Source: Yersinia thracica
GTDB lineage: Bacteria > Pseudomonadota > Gammaproteobacteria > Enterobacterales > Enterobacteriaceae
Reading direction: 5' to 3'
Assembly: GCF_902170565.1 (NCBI RefSeq)
Contig: NZ_CABHXX010000136.1
Location: 1 to 64,000 of the forward strand
Length of the DNA: 64,000 nt
A program made the translations under genes and the position numbers. Of this stretch, positions 1-9,903 are shown one piece after another. The notes below the pieces were generated by a model. It was not told where the DNA came from. It saw only the letters and a program-made list of their open reading frames with translations, and did not search any database. The first letter of the stretch is position 1. Every line of letters starts with the position of its first letter.

Positions 1-680
1 ATCTTATAAAAGTGTAAGAATTACATGCAAAACAACCTTGTTTTTATTTTAATACAGTAATCTACCGTCAGTATTTATCAGTAAGATAAAATAAAAAAAC
101 CGCTATTTAAACCAAACACATTTCAATGAACTTTTAGTGAGAATTTATATTTAACCTCAGATTTTTATTAGGAGCCTTCAGTCTTAATAAGATTCGTTCA
201 GCCATAAAGAAAAAGCAAGTTTTTTGGTATTTATGATCATAAAGGTGATAAATTCGATACATAAACCTATAAAAAACCACTATACCACCCACCGGCAGAT
301 TACTATTCTGTTAAATGATTTAAACCTTAGAATAAAAGATCGTCAAATTAAAATAATAGTAATGTAAATATATTTACAATTAAATTTGCATTGGATCCGT
401 CTTAAAAATAACCATTCAAAAAAATCAATTAAATAATCACAAAAATATAAAGTTAATTATCAATGACAAATTAGTTGCAAAAAAAGTAACTCATCAATAT
501 TGAAGGATAATTAATATTAAACAGTAAAAAGACAAAAAAACACCGTCAGAAACAAAACACAACCAATTGAAATTAAACGATATTTAATATAAAAAAACAG
601 GTTGAATATATTAAATTAAATCAAGATTAAAATGAATTTTATTCATATTAGCGGTACAGTTTGAATGGATGAGTGAATAA
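1..680. other. AT-rich gene-free stretch
   Basis: This stretch is visibly very AT-rich, with long A and T runs, and stop codons are frequent in all six frames. I see no convincing gene, RNA or repeat in it. In E. coli the gene beyond yciO on this side is yciQ or rluB, and neither is present here. The composition is the kind H-NS usually silences, but that is inference. Confidence 0.6.
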
Positions 681-939
681 AAGGGTCGCATAAGCCGTGA
701 CTCATTAAGCAAGTTAAGTGCATTAGTATGGCGATTCATTTTTTTAAGAAAAAGGCCGGATACTGAAGAAGCCCGTCAGGAGTGGGAGCATTTGTCGGGA
801 TTGGAGGGATATCGAGCAAGCGCGTTGGATACTCGCGGTTCAAAGCAAGCTGATTGCCGTATCCAACACGCGTATGACATTCACAATAGTTATCAACCAC
901 AGGAGTTATCAGCTACAAGAGCTATCAACTCGCTGCCGC

Positions 940-1560
940 TTAGCGGAACGGAGTGGCGTCACCGGCACCTTCGCGGATAACTTCTGGGGAAGAATCCGTT
1001 AGGTCAATAACCGTAGTCGGTTGTTGGCCTAGAGAGCCGCCGTGAATAATTAAATCCACTTGCTTGCCCAAATTTTCTTTGATTTCTTCTGGGTCAGACT
1101 CAGCAAAATCATTGCCCGGTAACATCAATGTGGTCGACATCAGCGGCTCACCCAATACATCCAGCAGTGCCAGCGCAATAGGATTAGACGGCACACGCAA
1201 GCCGATAGTTTTGCGCTTGTCATTCATCAAACGCCGCGGCACTTCTTTTGTCGCTTTCAGTATGAAGGTGTAATTGCCGGGAGTATTATTTTTGATTAAC
1301 CGAAATGCGGAGTTATCAACATAGGCGTAAGTTGATAACTCGGACAAGTCACGGCATACCAGTGTGAAGTTATGGTTTCCATCCAACTGGCGAATACGAC
1401 AAATACGCTCCATTGCCGCCTTATCTTCTAAGCGGCAGCCCAGGGCATAGCCCGAATCTGTCGGATAAACCACCACCCCACCCTTGCGCAAAACATCAAC
1501 ACTTTGGTTGATTAACCGCGGCTGCGGGTTTTCCGGGTGAATATAAAAAAATTGACTCAT
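940..1560 (-). CDS. yciO: YciO, YrdC/Sua5-domain protein
   Basis: The 206-residue protein is collinear with E. coli YciO, from MSQFFYIHPENPQ at the N-terminus to a C-terminal EVIREGAGD segment. It consists of one YrdC/Sua5 domain, the fold that binds nucleotide and RNA in the TsaC/Sua5 enzymes making the threonylcarbamoyl-adenosine base of tRNA. The KGGVVVYPTDSGYALGC segment near residues 26-42 and the GLRVPSNPIA segment near 120 are the family landmarks. YciO is a paralogue of TsaC and its physiological role is less certain. It lies just downstream of rnm on the same strand with a 32-bp gap and may be cotranscribed with it. Confidence 0.93.
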   Translation of the reverse strand: MSQFFYIHPENPQPRLINQSVDVLRKGGVVVYPTDSGYALGCRLEDKAAMERICRIRQLDGNHNFTLVCRDLSELSTYAYVDNSAFRLIKNNTPGNYTFILKATKEVPRRLMNDKRKTIGLRVPSNPIALALLDVLGEPLMSTTLMLPGNDFAESDPEEIKENLGKQVDLIIHGGSLGQQPTTVIDLTDSSPEVIREGAGDATPFR

Positions 1561-1592
1561 GATTCTGCCTTATCATTCAACGTGCAAGTGGA

Positions 1593-2534
1593 TTAGCGCT
1601 CTATCTGCCAATCACGCCATACCGGTTCTACCCCAGCGGGCAGCCACAATTTGCGGCCCAACTCAATCCAGGAACAAGGTTGATGGAAATCAGACCCCTG
1701 GGATGCAAGTAAATTATAGTCACGCGCATACTGGGCCAGTTGCGCCCGCTCAAAGGGGGCTTGCTGGCACTGGGCAACTTCCATGGCATCACCGCCATGC
1801 TCAGCAAAATGCGCTAATAACCGTTTCAGCCATTTTGCTGTTAAATCATAGCGCCCAGGATGCGCCAGTACGGCTTGCCCACCAGATTGCTTAATAGCAT
1901 CAATAGCTTGTTCTATTGTACACCATTGCGCGGGAACATAGCCGGTCTTGCCTTTGGCCAAATACTTTTTAAAAACCTGACCGACATTGCTGGCCAGGCC
2001 TAACTCCACCAGATAGCGGGCAAAATGGCCTCGCGTCACCTGGCCGCCCTCTGCTAAGCGATTTGCCCCTTCCCAGGCACCGGGGATCCGCGCTTTTGCC
2101 AGCCGGGCACTTATTTCTTGCGCTCGAATATAGCGGCGCTCTGATTGTTCGCTTAACAACTGACAAAGACTGGCATGCTGAATATCCATGCCCAACCCCA
2201 CAATATGGATCTCGTGGTTTTCCCATAATGTGGAAATCTCGACGCCGGGAATCAGCCGGAGGGGTAATTGCTGTTGCTCGATAGTCGCGGCGGCTTCTGC
2301 TAACCCTGCGGTGGTATCGTGATCGGTTATCGCCAACCCCCCTACACGCATTTGCGCCGCCCGGATAACCAACGCCGCGGGGCTTAACGAACCGTCCGAT
2401 GCCGTGGTGTGGCTGTGCAAATCATAGAGTGTGAAGGCCGTTGATGTGACAGCATCAGTTAAATCAGCCGTGTCAGGTGATGTGGAGTTATCAGATAAAA
2501 CGGGTTTATTAGTCAAAACTGATTCATTAGCCAA
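1593..2534 (-). CDS. rnm: RNase AM / PHP-domain 5'-nucleotidase (TrpH, YciV)
   Basis: This is a PHP-superfamily phosphoesterase matching E. coli YciV/TrpH, recently named RNase AM. The E. coli enzyme trims 5' ends of rRNA precursors and also hydrolyses small 3',5'-bisphosphorylated nucleotides. Metal-binding motifs are visible: YDLHSHTTASDG near residue 38, ITDHDTTAG near 70, PGVEIST, AVLAHPGRY, and the C-terminal SQGSDFH. The N-terminus is about 27 residues longer than in E. coli. The only start candidate in frame here is a TTG, with GGA about 8 bases upstream, so the true start is uncertain. The gene is divergent from the trp operon, the same arrangement as in E. coli. Confidence 0.9.
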   Translation of the reverse strand: MANESVLTNKPVLSDNSTSPDTADLTDAVTSTAFTLYDLHSHTTASDGSLSPAALVIRAAQMRVGGLAITDHDTTAGLAEAAATIEQQQLPLRLIPGVEISTLWENHEIHIVGLGMDIQHASLCQLLSEQSERRYIRAQEISARLAKARIPGAWEGANRLAEGGQVTRGHFARYLVELGLASNVGQVFKKYLAKGKTGYVPAQWCTIEQAIDAIKQSGGQAVLAHPGRYDLTAKWLKRLLAHFAEHGGDAMEVAQCQQAPFERAQLAQYARDYNLLASQGSDFHQPCSWIELGRKLWLPAGVEPVWRDWQIER

Positions 2535-2682
2535 AACATGAGTCCGGAAAAAGCGTGGCCTTCAATTATACTCGCTAATGTGACATTAACGTTAATCAAT
2601 CTTATTTGTGCTCGTCATACTTCAAGCCCATGAGGCCCAGCGCCCTGACAAAAAGAGTTTGTTAAAAAACAATCATCAGGGG

Positions 2683-2719
2683 TTGACATTCATCTCGCGA
2701 ACCAGTTAACTAGTACACA
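2683..2719 (+). promoter_or_regulatory. trp promoter with overlapping TrpR operator
   Basis: A -35 box TTGACA (2683-2688) is separated by 17 bp from a -10 box TTAACT (2706-2711). The -10 box sits inside a TrpR operator at 2698-2719, centred on AGTTAACTAGTAC, which differs only slightly from the E. coli operator. TrpR bound to L-tryptophan would block RNA polymerase at this site. Confidence 0.92.
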
Positions 2720-2812
2720 AGTTCACGAGAGACCAAAATGCTGTTCAGGTCTATTCTGATAACACTATCAAATCGATAACAACAGCAAAGCAATTATAGC
2801 GAGTGACTGATA

Positions 2813-2875
2813 ATGAAAATTTCCCTGATTTCCTTACTGCGTTGGTGGCACATCTCCCTCTCCCGGGCGGTGTAA
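2813..2875 (+). CDS. trpL: trp operon leader peptide TrpL
   Basis: The 20-codon reading frame MKISLISLLRWWHISLSRAV carries two adjacent Trp codons at positions 11 and 12, the sensor for attenuation. The sequence GTGACTGATA directly before the start (2803-2812) can pair perfectly with TATCAGTCAC at 2883-2892, so the whole leader frame can be enclosed in a stem that also hides its ribosome-binding region. The leader is longer than in E. coli, about 95 nt before this start. It contains a second tiny frame, MLFRSILITLSNR (2738-2779), preceded by GAGAG, whose translation is unproven. Confidence 0.88.
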   Translation: MKISLISLLRWWHISLSRAV

Positions 2876-2936
2876 TCGCGCATATCAGTCACCAGACAAT
2901 GCAGATTGCTTCAGCCCGCTAATAGCGGGCTTTTTT
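2864..2936 (+). terminator. trp attenuator (antiterminator/terminator pair)
   Basis: The terminator is AGCCCGCT (2913-2920) pairing with AGCGGGCT (2924-2931) across a 3-nt loop, followed by six T residues to 2936. The competing antiterminator can form between CGGGC plus GTAATC (2864-2877, spanning the trpL stop codon) and GATTGC plus GCCCG (2904-2918). This is the classical attenuation layout: ribosome stalling at the Trp codons favours the antiterminator. Confidence 0.88.
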
Positions 2937-2940
2937 ATGG

Positions 2941-3067
2941 ATATACCCGTCATACTTCAAGCTACATGTGCGTTGGCTGCTCTCATTCACCCGAATCATT
3001 GACTCGAGTCAACTCATCGGGACTCACTCGATTGCCGCCTTCCTGCAACTCGAATTATTTAGAGCAT
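2941..3067 (-). repeat. ERIC element in the trp leader
   Basis: This is a 127-bp copy of the enterobacterial repetitive intergenic consensus. Read on the minus strand it runs from TAATTCGAGTTGCAGGAAGGCGG-like sequence to CATGTAGCTTGAAGTATGACGGGTAT-like sequence. It lies between the attenuator and trpE, so it is transcribed in the trp mRNA after read-through. ERIC RNA is an imperfect palindrome that can fold into a long hairpin. Confidence 0.9.
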
Positions 3068-3126
3068 AGATTTCGGCGTAATCACTTTTTTCAGGAACGA
3101 CAAACAATATTTAGGAACGACAAACC

Positions 3127-4689
3127 ATGCAAACCTCGCGCCCTACTTTACAGTTATTGACCACCACGGGGTGTTACCGTGATGACCCAACCGCACTGTT
3201 TCATCAGCTCTGCGGCGCACGGCCAGCAACACTTCTGCTTGAATCTGCGGAAGTGACCAGCAAACAGAACCTGAAAAGTCTGCTGATTGTCGACAGTGCG
3301 CTGCGTATCACCGCACTGGGGCAGAAAGTGACAATAGAAGCGCTGACACGCAATGGCGCATCTTTATTACCGCTGTTGGACTCAGCATTACCCGCGCAAG
3401 TTGAGATTCAAGTGCGCCCAAATGGCCGCGAACTCACGTTTCCCGTCATTAATGATGTGCAGGATGAAGACTCTCGCTTACAGGCATTATCCGTTTTTGA
3501 TGCTTTGCGCCTGCTGCTGAAACTGGTGGATGCTCCAGTGGCAGAGCGGGAAGCCATGTTTATTGGTGGTTTGTTTGCCTACGATTTGGTCGCCGGTTTT
3601 GAAAACTTGCCACAGTTGCGCCAGGATCAGCGCTGCCCGGATTTCTGCTTCTATTTAGCCGAAACATTATTAGTGCTGGATCACCAACACCACTCCACAG
3701 GTTTACAAGCCAGCTTGTTCACCCCGGATAACAGTGAGCATCAGCGCTTAACAGCTCGTTTAGAACAACTTGCTCACCAATTGCAACAAACGCCACAGCC
3801 AATTCCTGCCAAATCAGCGCCAGAAATGGCGTTACAGTGTAACCAATCGGATGAAGAATACGGTGCAGTAGTCAGCGAATTACAGCAAGCCATTCGCGAA
3901 GGTGAGATTTTCCAAGTGGTGCCTTCCCGCCGCTTCTCACTGCCGTGCCCATCACCACTGGCGGCGTACCAAACACTGAAAGACAGTAATCCAAGCCCGT
4001 ATATGTTTTTCATGCAGGATAATGAATTTTCTTTGTTCGGCGCCTCACCAGAGAGCGCACTGAAATACGACGCGACCAATCGCCAGATTGAAATTTATCC
4101 GATTGCCGGTACTCGCCCTCGTGGCCGCCGCGCTAATGGTGAACTGGACCGCGATTTAGACAGCCGCATTGAGCTGGAAATGCGCACCGACCATAAAGAA
4201 CTCGCGGAGCACTTGATGCTGGTGGATTTGGCCCGCAATGACCTGGCGCGCATCTGTGAACCGGGCAGCCGTTACGTGGCAGATTTAACCAAAGTTGACC
4301 GCTATTCCTTTGTTATGCATCTGGTTTCTCGCGTGGTGGGCACATTGCGCCACGATTTAGATGTGCTGCATGCGTATCAAGCCTGCATGAACATGGGGAC
4401 ATTAAGTGGCGCGCCCAAAGTTCGGGCGATGCAACTAATCGCTGGCAGTGAGGGAACGCGTCGGGGCAGTTACGGCGGTGCCGTGGGCTATCTTACCGCC
4501 CATGGCGATCTGGATACCTGCATTGTGATTCGCTCAGCTTATGTTGAAGACGGAGTTGCTACTGTACAAGCGGGTGCGGGTGTGGTGCTCGACTCAATCC
4601 CACAGGCGGAAGCCGATGAAACCCGCAATAAAGCCCGCGCGGTTTTGCGCGCAATTGCCACGGCACACCACGCCAGGGAGCTGTTCTAA
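3127..4689 (+). CDS. trpE: Anthranilate synthase component I
   Basis: This 520-residue protein is the chorismate-binding subunit that makes anthranilate from chorismate with ammonia or glutamine nitrogen, the first committed step of tryptophan synthesis. The feedback-inhibition motif LLLES is at residues 36-40, with Ser40 matching the position where E. coli mutations relieve Trp inhibition. The C-terminal chorismate-binding domain shows [31 protein letters not shown] and QAGAGVV. The start at 3127 aligns with E. coli TrpE. Its TAA stop overlaps the trpG start by one base, which suggests translational coupling of the two subunits. Confidence 0.97.
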   Translation: MQTSRPTLQLLTTTGCYRDDPTALFHQLCGARPATLLLESAEVTSKQNLKSLLIVDSALRITALGQKVTIEALTRNGASLLPLLDSALPAQVEIQVRPNGRELTFPVINDVQDEDSRLQALSVFDALRLLLKLVDAPVAEREAMFIGGLFAYDLVAGFENLPQLRQDQRCPDFCFYLAETLLVLDHQHHSTGLQASLFTPDNSEHQRLTARLEQLAHQLQQTPQPIPAKSAPEMALQCNQSDEEYGAVVSELQQAIREGEIFQVVPSRRFSLPCPSPLAAYQTLKDSNPSPYMFFMQDNEFSLFGASPESALKYDATNRQIEIYPIAGTRPRGRRANGELDRDLDSRIELEMRTDHKELAEHLMLVDLARNDLARICEPGSRYVADLTKVDRYSFVMHLVSRVVGTLRHDLDVLHAYQACMNMGTLSGAPKVRAMQLIAGSEGTRRGSYGGAVGYLTAHGDLDTCIVIRSAYVEDGVATVQAGAGVVLDSIPQAEADETRNKARAVLRAIATAHHARELF

Positions 4690-5282
4690 TGGAAAATAAT
4701 CTCATGGCCGATATCTTGCTGCTCGATAATATCGATTCCTTTACTTACAACCTGGTTGACCAGTTGCGCTCGAGCGGCCATCGCGTGGTGATTTACCGTA
4801 ACCACATTGCTGCCGACACCATTATTGAGCGCTTGCAACAGCTTGAGCAACCGGTGCTGATGCTGTCACCCGGCCCCGGCACCCCTGCGGCAGCGGGCTG
4901 TATGCCGGAGTTATTACAGCGTTTGCGCGGCCAGTTGCCGATTATCGGGATCTGCCTCGGCCATCAAGCCATTGTCGAAGCCTATGGTGGCCATGTGGGT
5001 CAGGCCGGTGAAATATTGCATGGCAAAGCTTCAGCCATTGAACATGACGGGCACGGCATGTTTGCAGGAATGCCAAATCCACTGCCGGTCGCCCGCTACC
5101 ATTCATTAGTCGGCAGCAATATCCCAGCAGAATTAACCGTTAACGCCCGTTTTGGCGAGATGGTGATGGCGGTTCGTCATGATGCCCATCGGGTTTGTGG
5201 CTACCAATTCCACCCGGAATCGATTTTAACCCCCCAGGGTGCCCGCTTGTTAGAGCAGACACTGGCCTGGACACTGGCGTAG
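4689..5282 (+). CDS. trpG: Anthranilate synthase component II (glutamine amidotransferase)
   Basis: This class-I glutamine amidotransferase subunit hydrolyses glutamine and passes ammonia to TrpE. The catalytic triad is visible: Cys89 in GICLGHQ, and His175 and Glu177 in FHPES. The protein is free-standing with 197 residues; in E. coli the same domain is fused to TrpD. The first ATG overlaps the trpE stop. A second ATG five codons later (MADILLLDN) matches the E. coli N-terminus exactly and could be the real start. Confidence 0.95.
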   Translation: MENNLMADILLLDNIDSFTYNLVDQLRSSGHRVVIYRNHIAADTIIERLQQLEQPVLMLSPGPGTPAAAGCMPELLQRLRGQLPIIGICLGHQAIVEAYGGHVGQAGEILHGKASAIEHDGHGMFAGMPNPLPVARYHSLVGSNIPAELTVNARFGEMVMAVRHDAHRVCGYQFHPESILTPQGARLLEQTLAWTLA

Positions 5283-5291
5283 GGATATAAG

Positions 5292-6305
5292 ATGCAAACA
5301 TTATCGAAAGAATTGTTATTGGAAAAACTGTTCCGCGCCGAGTCGATGACTCAGGCCGAAAGCCAACGCCTGTTTGCCGCGATTGTGCGCGGTGAACTGG
5401 AAGCCAGCCAATTAGCGGCGGCATTAATCAGCATGAAAGTGCGCGGTGAAACGCCAGCCGAGATTGCCGGTGCCGCACAAGCTTTATTAGCCGACGCGCA
5501 ACCTTTCCCACGCCCAGATTACCTGTTTGCTGACATTGTTGGCACCGGCGGCGACGGCACCAACAGCATTAATATTTCCACCGCGAGCGCCTTTGTTGCC
5601 GCCAGTTGCGGGGTGAAAGTGGCCAAGCACGGCAACCGCAGTGTCTCCAGCCGCTCCGGCTCGTCAGACTTGCTGGCCGCCTTTGGTATTCGCCTCGACA
5701 TGAGCGCTGAACAATCGCGTTTGGCCTTGGATGAGTTAGGGGTTTGCTTCCTGTTTGCGCCACAGTATCACACCGGTTTTCGCCACGCGATGCCAGTGCG
5801 CCAACAGTTAAAAACCCGCACCCTATTTAATGTGCTGGGGCCATTGATTAACCCCGCCCGCCCGCCGTTGGCGCTGATTGGTGTGTATAGCCCGGAATTG
5901 GTTTTGCCGATTGCTCAAACCCTTAAAGTCTTGGGGTATCAACGCGCTGCCGTGGTGCATGGCGGTGGAATGGATGAAGTGGCGATTCATGCGCCGACAC
6001 AGGTCGCCGAGCTGAATAACGGCCATATTGAAAGCTACGAATTAGCGCCCGAAGATTTTGGGTTAAATCGTTATGAACTTGGCTCACTGCAAGGCGGCGC
6101 ACCGGAAGAAAATCGTGACATTTTAGCACGGTTGTTACAAGGTAAGGGGACACCTGCCCACGCGGCAGCCGTCGCGGCTAACGTGGCGTTATTGCTAAAG
6201 TTGCACGGGCAAGAAAACTTGCGCCACAACGCACAGCAGGCATTGGAAATGATTCACAGCGGCCAGCCTTTTGACCGGGTTACCGCTTTGGCAGCAAGAG
6301 GATAA
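5292..6305 (+). CDS. trpD: Anthranilate phosphoribosyltransferase
   Basis: TrpD transfers the phosphoribosyl group of PRPP to anthranilate, the second step of tryptophan synthesis. The protein has 337 residues. It shows the PRPP-binding glycine loop [14 protein letters not shown] near residues 84-97 and the [15 protein letters not shown] segment at 112-126. It begins 9 bp after trpG as a separate gene, unlike the fused E. coli trpGD. trpCF follows after only 3 bases. Confidence 0.96.
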   Translation: MQTLSKELLLEKLFRAESMTQAESQRLFAAIVRGELEASQLAAALISMKVRGETPAEIAGAAQALLADAQPFPRPDYLFADIVGTGGDGTNSINISTASAFVAASCGVKVAKHGNRSVSSRSGSSDLLAAFGIRLDMSAEQSRLALDELGVCFLFAPQYHTGFRHAMPVRQQLKTRTLFNVLGPLINPARPPLALIGVYSPELVLPIAQTLKVLGYQRAAVVHGGGMDEVAIHAPTQVAELNNGHIESYELAPEDFGLNRYELGSLQGGAPEENRDILARLLQGKGTPAHAAAVAANVALLLKLHGQENLRHNAQQALEMIHSGQPFDRVTALAARG

Positions 6306-6308
6306 ATC

Positions 6309-7691
6309 ATGCAGGATACTGGGCTTAACAAAACTGTACTCCACAAAATAGTGGGCGATAAGGAAATCTGGGTTGCCGCGCGGAAATTGCAACAGCCTCT
6401 GGCCAGCTTCCAAAATGACATTACCCCGAGCCAGCGCAATTTTTATCACGCGCTACAGGGCGACAAAACGGTGTTTATTCTGGAATGCAAAAAAGCATCG
6501 CCATCCAAGGGTGTCATTCGCGATAATTTTAATCCGGCTGAGATTGCCGCAGTTTACAAAAATTACGCCTCGGCTATCTCGGTATTGACCGATGAAAAAT
6601 ACTTCCAGGGCAGTTTTGATTTCTTGCCGCAAGTCAGTGCCGTGGTGACTCAACCGGTATTGTGCAAAGATTTTATTATTGATGCTTACCAAATCCAGCT
6701 CGCCCGTTTTTATCAGGCTGATGCTATTTTGCTGATGTTATCTGTCCTTGATGATGAAACTTACCGCCAACTGGCTGCTGTGGCTCATAGCCTGAACATG
6801 GGCGTGTTGACGGAGGCCAGCAATGCCGAGGAGCTGGAGAGAGCCATTGCATTAGAGGCGAAAGTCGTCGGTATCAATAACCGTGACTTACGCGACTTGT
6901 CTATCAGCCTTGATCGCACCCGCGAACTGGCCCCCCGCTTGCCCGAGGGCGTGACAGTCATCAGCGAATCCGGCATCAATAACTACCAGCAAGTGCGCGA
7001 ACTCAGCCACTTTGCCAATGGTTTCCTGATTGGCAGCGCGTTGATGTCTGAACCCAATCTAAATGCCGCAGTACGCCGCGTATTGCTGGGCGAGAATAAA
7101 GTCTGCGGGCTGACCCGCGCCCAAGATGCCACCGCAGCTTATCAGGCTGGTGCTGTGTATGGCGGGTTGATTTTTGTCGGCAATTCGCCACGTTATGTGG
7201 ATATTGCGCACGCCCGCACCGTGATTAGTGGTGCGCCGCTAAAATATGTCGGGGTGTTCCGTGATGCCAAAGTCGAAACCATACAACAAACTGCCGAGCG
7301 CCTGTCACTAACCGCCGTGCAATTACATGGGCATGAAGATCAAGCCTATATCAACCAACTGCGCGAAATATTGCCCGCCAGTTGCCAGATTTGGCAGGCA
7401 TTGAGTGTCAGTGGCACTGTGCCAGCACGCAACTTACAGCATGTCGAGCGCTATGTTTTGGATAATGGCCAGGGTGGCACCGGCCAACGCTTTGACTGGT
7501 CATTATTAGCCGGTCAGCCATTGGATAACATCCTGCTGGCGGGTGGATTGGGGCCGGATAACTGCGGTGCTGCGGCCCAATTGGGCTGTGCCGGTCTGGA
7601 TCTCAACTCCGGTGTCGAAAGCGCCCCTGGAGTGAAAGACCCCAAAAAGATTGCCGCGGTGTTCCAAACATTGCGATTACGCACTTACTAA
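6309..7691 (+). CDS. trpC: Bifunctional indole-3-glycerol-phosphate synthase / phosphoribosylanthranilate isomerase
   Basis: This 460-residue fusion catalyses two consecutive steps. The N-terminal half is the synthase TrpC, with FILECKKASPSKG near residue 56, VGINNRDLRDL, and ISESGI. The C-terminal half is the isomerase TrpF, with KVCGLTRAQDA near 258, VQLHGHED, and LAGGLGPDN. The fusion is the same as in E. coli. The gene lies 3 bp after trpD and is separated from trpB by an ERIC insertion of about 128 bp. Confidence 0.96.
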   Translation: MQDTGLNKTVLHKIVGDKEIWVAARKLQQPLASFQNDITPSQRNFYHALQGDKTVFILECKKASPSKGVIRDNFNPAEIAAVYKNYASAISVLTDEKYFQGSFDFLPQVSAVVTQPVLCKDFIIDAYQIQLARFYQADAILLMLSVLDDETYRQLAAVAHSLNMGVLTEASNAEELERAIALEAKVVGINNRDLRDLSISLDRTRELAPRLPEGVTVISESGINNYQQVRELSHFANGFLIGSALMSEPNLNAAVRRVLLGENKVCGLTRAQDATAAYQAGAVYGGLIFVGNSPRYVDIAHARTVISGAPLKYVGVFRDAKVETIQQTAERLSLTAVQLHGHEDQAYINQLREILPASCQIWQALSVSGTVPARNLQHVERYVLDNGQGGTGQRFDWSLLAGQPLDNILLAGGLGPDNCGAAAQLGCAGLDLNSGVESAPGVKDPKKIAAVFQTLRLRTY

Positions 7692-7716
7692 TTTCTAAAC
7701 ACATTTGAGTTAACCC

Positions 7717-7844
7717 TATACCCAATAGATTTCAAGATGCAGGAAGGCGGCAAGCAAGATAATCCCGATGAACTTACAAAAGTAAGTGATTCGGGTTATT
7801 GAGTGCAGCCAACACACCTGCAGTTTGAAAGATGACGGGTATAT
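7717..7844 (+). repeat. ERIC element between trpC and trpB
   Basis: This near-complete ERIC copy starts with TATACCCAATAGATTTCAAG and ends with GAAAGATGACGGGTATAT. The central GAACTTAC...GTAAGTGATTCGGG palindrome is intact. It fills most of the 166-bp trpC-trpB gap and ends one base before the AAAGGA ribosome-binding site of trpB, so the trp mRNA carries it. Confidence 0.92.
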
Positions 7845-7857
7845 AAAGGACAGAAAA

Positions 7858-9048
7858 ATGACCACATTGAATCCCTATTTTGGCGAGTTCGGGGGCATGT
7901 ATGTGCCACAGATTCTGATGCCAGCATTGAAACAACTGGAAGAAGCTTTTGTCAGCGCTCAGTTAGACCCTGAGTTTCAGGCGGAATTTCAGGATTTGTT
8001 AAAGAACTATGCCGGGCGTCCCACTGCCCTGACCCTCTGTCAGAATTTGACCGCTGGGACAAAAACCAAGCTATATCTGAAGCGCGAAGACCTGTTGCAC
8101 GGCGGTGCGCACAAAACAAATCAGGTGTTAGGCCAAGCTTTATTAGCAAAACGCATGGGTAAGACAGAAATCATTGCTGAAACCGGTGCCGGTCAGCATG
8201 GTGTGGCATCCGCATTAGCCTGCGCCCTGCTCGGCTTAAAATGCCGCATTTATATGGGCGCTAAAGATATTGAGCGCCAGTCACCCAACGTATTCCGCAT
8301 GCGCTTGATGGGCGCGGAAGTTATCCCGGTGCACAGTGGCTCCTCGACATTGAAAGATGCTTGTAATGAAGCCCTGCGTGACTGGTCTGGTAGCTACGAA
8401 ACCGCCCACTATATGCTGGGAACCGCCGCAGGCCCGCACCCTTACCCGACTATTGTGCGTGAATTCCAACGGATGATTGGCGAAGAAACTAAAGCGCAAA
8501 TGCTGGACAGAGAAGGCCGCCTGCCCGATGCAGTGCTGGCATGCATCGGTGGCGGTTCTAACGCCATTGGGATGTTTGCTGATTTTATCGATGAACCGGG
8601 CGTTGGGCTGATTGGTGTCGAACCGGCGGGGCTGGGTATCGAAACCGGCCAACATGGCGCGCCCCTCAAACACGGTAAAGTGGGTATCTACTTCGGTATG
8701 AAATCGCCGATGATGCAAACCAGTGATGGTCAAATTGAAGAATCTTACTCAATTTCTGCTGGTTTAGACTTCCCGTCAGTGGGGCCGCAACATGCATATT
8801 TGAACAGCATTGGGCGCGCGGACTATGTTTCCGTGACCGACGATGAAGCTCTGGAAGCATTTAAAGCGCTGTCGTGTAAAGAAGGGATTATCCCGGCTTT
8901 GGAATCTTCCCATGCACTGGCACATGCGTTGAAAATGATTAAAGCATCACCGGAAAAAGAACAGATATTGGTGGTGAATCTGTCCGGGCGTGGTGATAAA
9001 GATATTTTCACCGTTCACGATATCCTGAAAGCACGGGGAGAAATTTAA
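7858..9048 (+). CDS. trpB: Tryptophan synthase beta subunit
   Basis: TrpB is a PLP enzyme that condenses indole with L-serine to give tryptophan. The PLP lysine is Lys86 in [11 protein letters not shown], and the phosphate-binding glycine loop is GGGSNAIG near residue 233. The chosen start ([14 protein letters not shown], 396 residues) aligns with E. coli TrpB and has AAAGGA 7 bases upstream. The frame stays open upstream through the ERIC element, but that extension is not part of the protein. The stop overlaps the trpA ATG by one base. Confidence 0.97.
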   Translation: MTTLNPYFGEFGGMYVPQILMPALKQLEEAFVSAQLDPEFQAEFQDLLKNYAGRPTALTLCQNLTAGTKTKLYLKREDLLHGGAHKTNQVLGQALLAKRMGKTEIIAETGAGQHGVASALACALLGLKCRIYMGAKDIERQSPNVFRMRLMGAEVIPVHSGSSTLKDACNEALRDWSGSYETAHYMLGTAAGPHPYPTIVREFQRMIGEETKAQMLDREGRLPDAVLACIGGGSNAIGMFADFIDEPGVGLIGVEPAGLGIETGQHGAPLKHGKVGIYFGMKSPMMQTSDGQIEESYSISAGLDFPSVGPQHAYLNSIGRADYVSVTDDEALEAFKALSCKEGIIPALESSHALAHALKMIKASPEKEQILVVNLSGRGDKDIFTVHDILKARGEI

Positions 9049-9854
9049 TGGAGCGTTATCAGCAGCTTTTCCAACAATTGGCCGCCAAAAAAGAGGGCGC
9101 GTTTGTGCCTTTCGTCCAACTCGGTGACCCAACACCGGCGCTTTCTTTAGAGATTATCGACACCTTAATTGCCGCCGGTGCCGATGCATTGGAGCTGGGT
9201 ATTCCCTTCTCTGACCCATTGGCGGATGGCCCGACGATTCAAAATGCGGCGCTACGTGCTTTCGCCGCCGGTGTTACCCCGAGTATTTGTTTTGAAATGC
9301 TGGCAGAAATTCGCAAAAAGCACCCTACCATTCCTATTGGGCTGCTAATGTATGCAAATCTGGTCTTCCATAATGGAATTGATACTTTCTATCAGCGCTG
9401 CGCTGATGTGGGTGTCGACTCAGTGCTGATTGCTGACGTGCCGTTTGAAGAGTCATTACCGTTCCGCACTGCGGCCTTGCGCCATGGAATTGCGCCGATC
9501 TTTATCTGCCCGCCTAATGCCGATGATGATTTATTGCGAGAGATTGCCTCTCATGGCCGTGGCTATACCTATCTGCTTTCTCGTGCCGGTGTGACCGGTG
9601 CGGAGAATCATGGTCACCAGCCCTTAAATCATTTAATAGATAAACTGCGTGAATACAATGCCGCGCCAGCCCTGCAAGGTTTTGGGATTTCAGAACCGGA
9701 ACAGGTCAAAATCAGTCTGGCGGCAGGGGCGGCTGGGGCCATTTCGGGTTCTGCCATTGTAAAAATTATTGAAAACAATGTCTCACAGCCCACAGAGATG
9801 CTCGCGCAATTGGCGAGTTTTGTGACTAAAATGAAAGCCGCTACCCGCAATTAG
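9048..9854 (+). CDS. trpA: Tryptophan synthase alpha subunit
   Basis: TrpA cleaves indole-3-glycerol phosphate to indole and glyceraldehyde-3-phosphate and channels indole to TrpB. The catalytic residues Glu49 (in [11 protein letters not shown]) and Asp60 (in LADGPTIQ) are at the canonical positions. The protein has 268 residues, the usual length. It is the last trp gene, coupled to trpB by an overlapping TAATG. Confidence 0.97.
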   Translation: MERYQQLFQQLAAKKEGAFVPFVQLGDPTPALSLEIIDTLIAAGADALELGIPFSDPLADGPTIQNAALRAFAAGVTPSICFEMLAEIRKKHPTIPIGLLMYANLVFHNGIDTFYQRCADVGVDSVLIADVPFEESLPFRTAALRHGIAPIFICPPNADDDLLREIASHGRGYTYLLSRAGVTGAENHGHQPLNHLIDKLREYNAAPALQGFGISEPEQVKISLAAGAAGAISGSAIVKIIENNVSQPTEMLAQLASFVTKMKAATRN

Positions 9855-9863
9855 TTTTCCAAG

Positions 9864-9903
9864 AGCGCCTGATGCCCCATCTTTCCCAGGCGCTATCTTC
9901 CTT
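9864..9903 (+). terminator. Possible trp operon terminator
   Basis: AGCGCCTG (9864-9871) can pair with CAGGCGCT (9887-9894) ten bases after the trpA stop. A T-rich but interrupted tail follows (ATCTTCCTTATTTT). The stem is perfect, but the loop of 15 nt is long and the U-tract is weak. Confidence 0.45.

Noticed and set aside
681..980. A 100-codon open plus-strand frame (…RPDTEEARQEWEHLSGLEGYRA…) that overlaps the 3' end of yciO
   Set aside because: It has no ATG or GTG start, its only candidate is a TTG at 792 without a ribosome-binding site, and the last part is antisense to yciO. It may be a gene remnant, but nothing identifies it.
2613..2627. CGTCATACTTCAAGC, identical to the end of an ERIC element
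   Set aside because: Only about 15 bp match and the core palindrome is absent, so it is at best a remnant.
7786..7857. A 24-residue N-terminal extension of TrpB reading through the ERIC element
   Set aside because: The ERIC-encoded residues are absent from TrpB elsewhere, and a good ribosome-binding site precedes the internal ATG.
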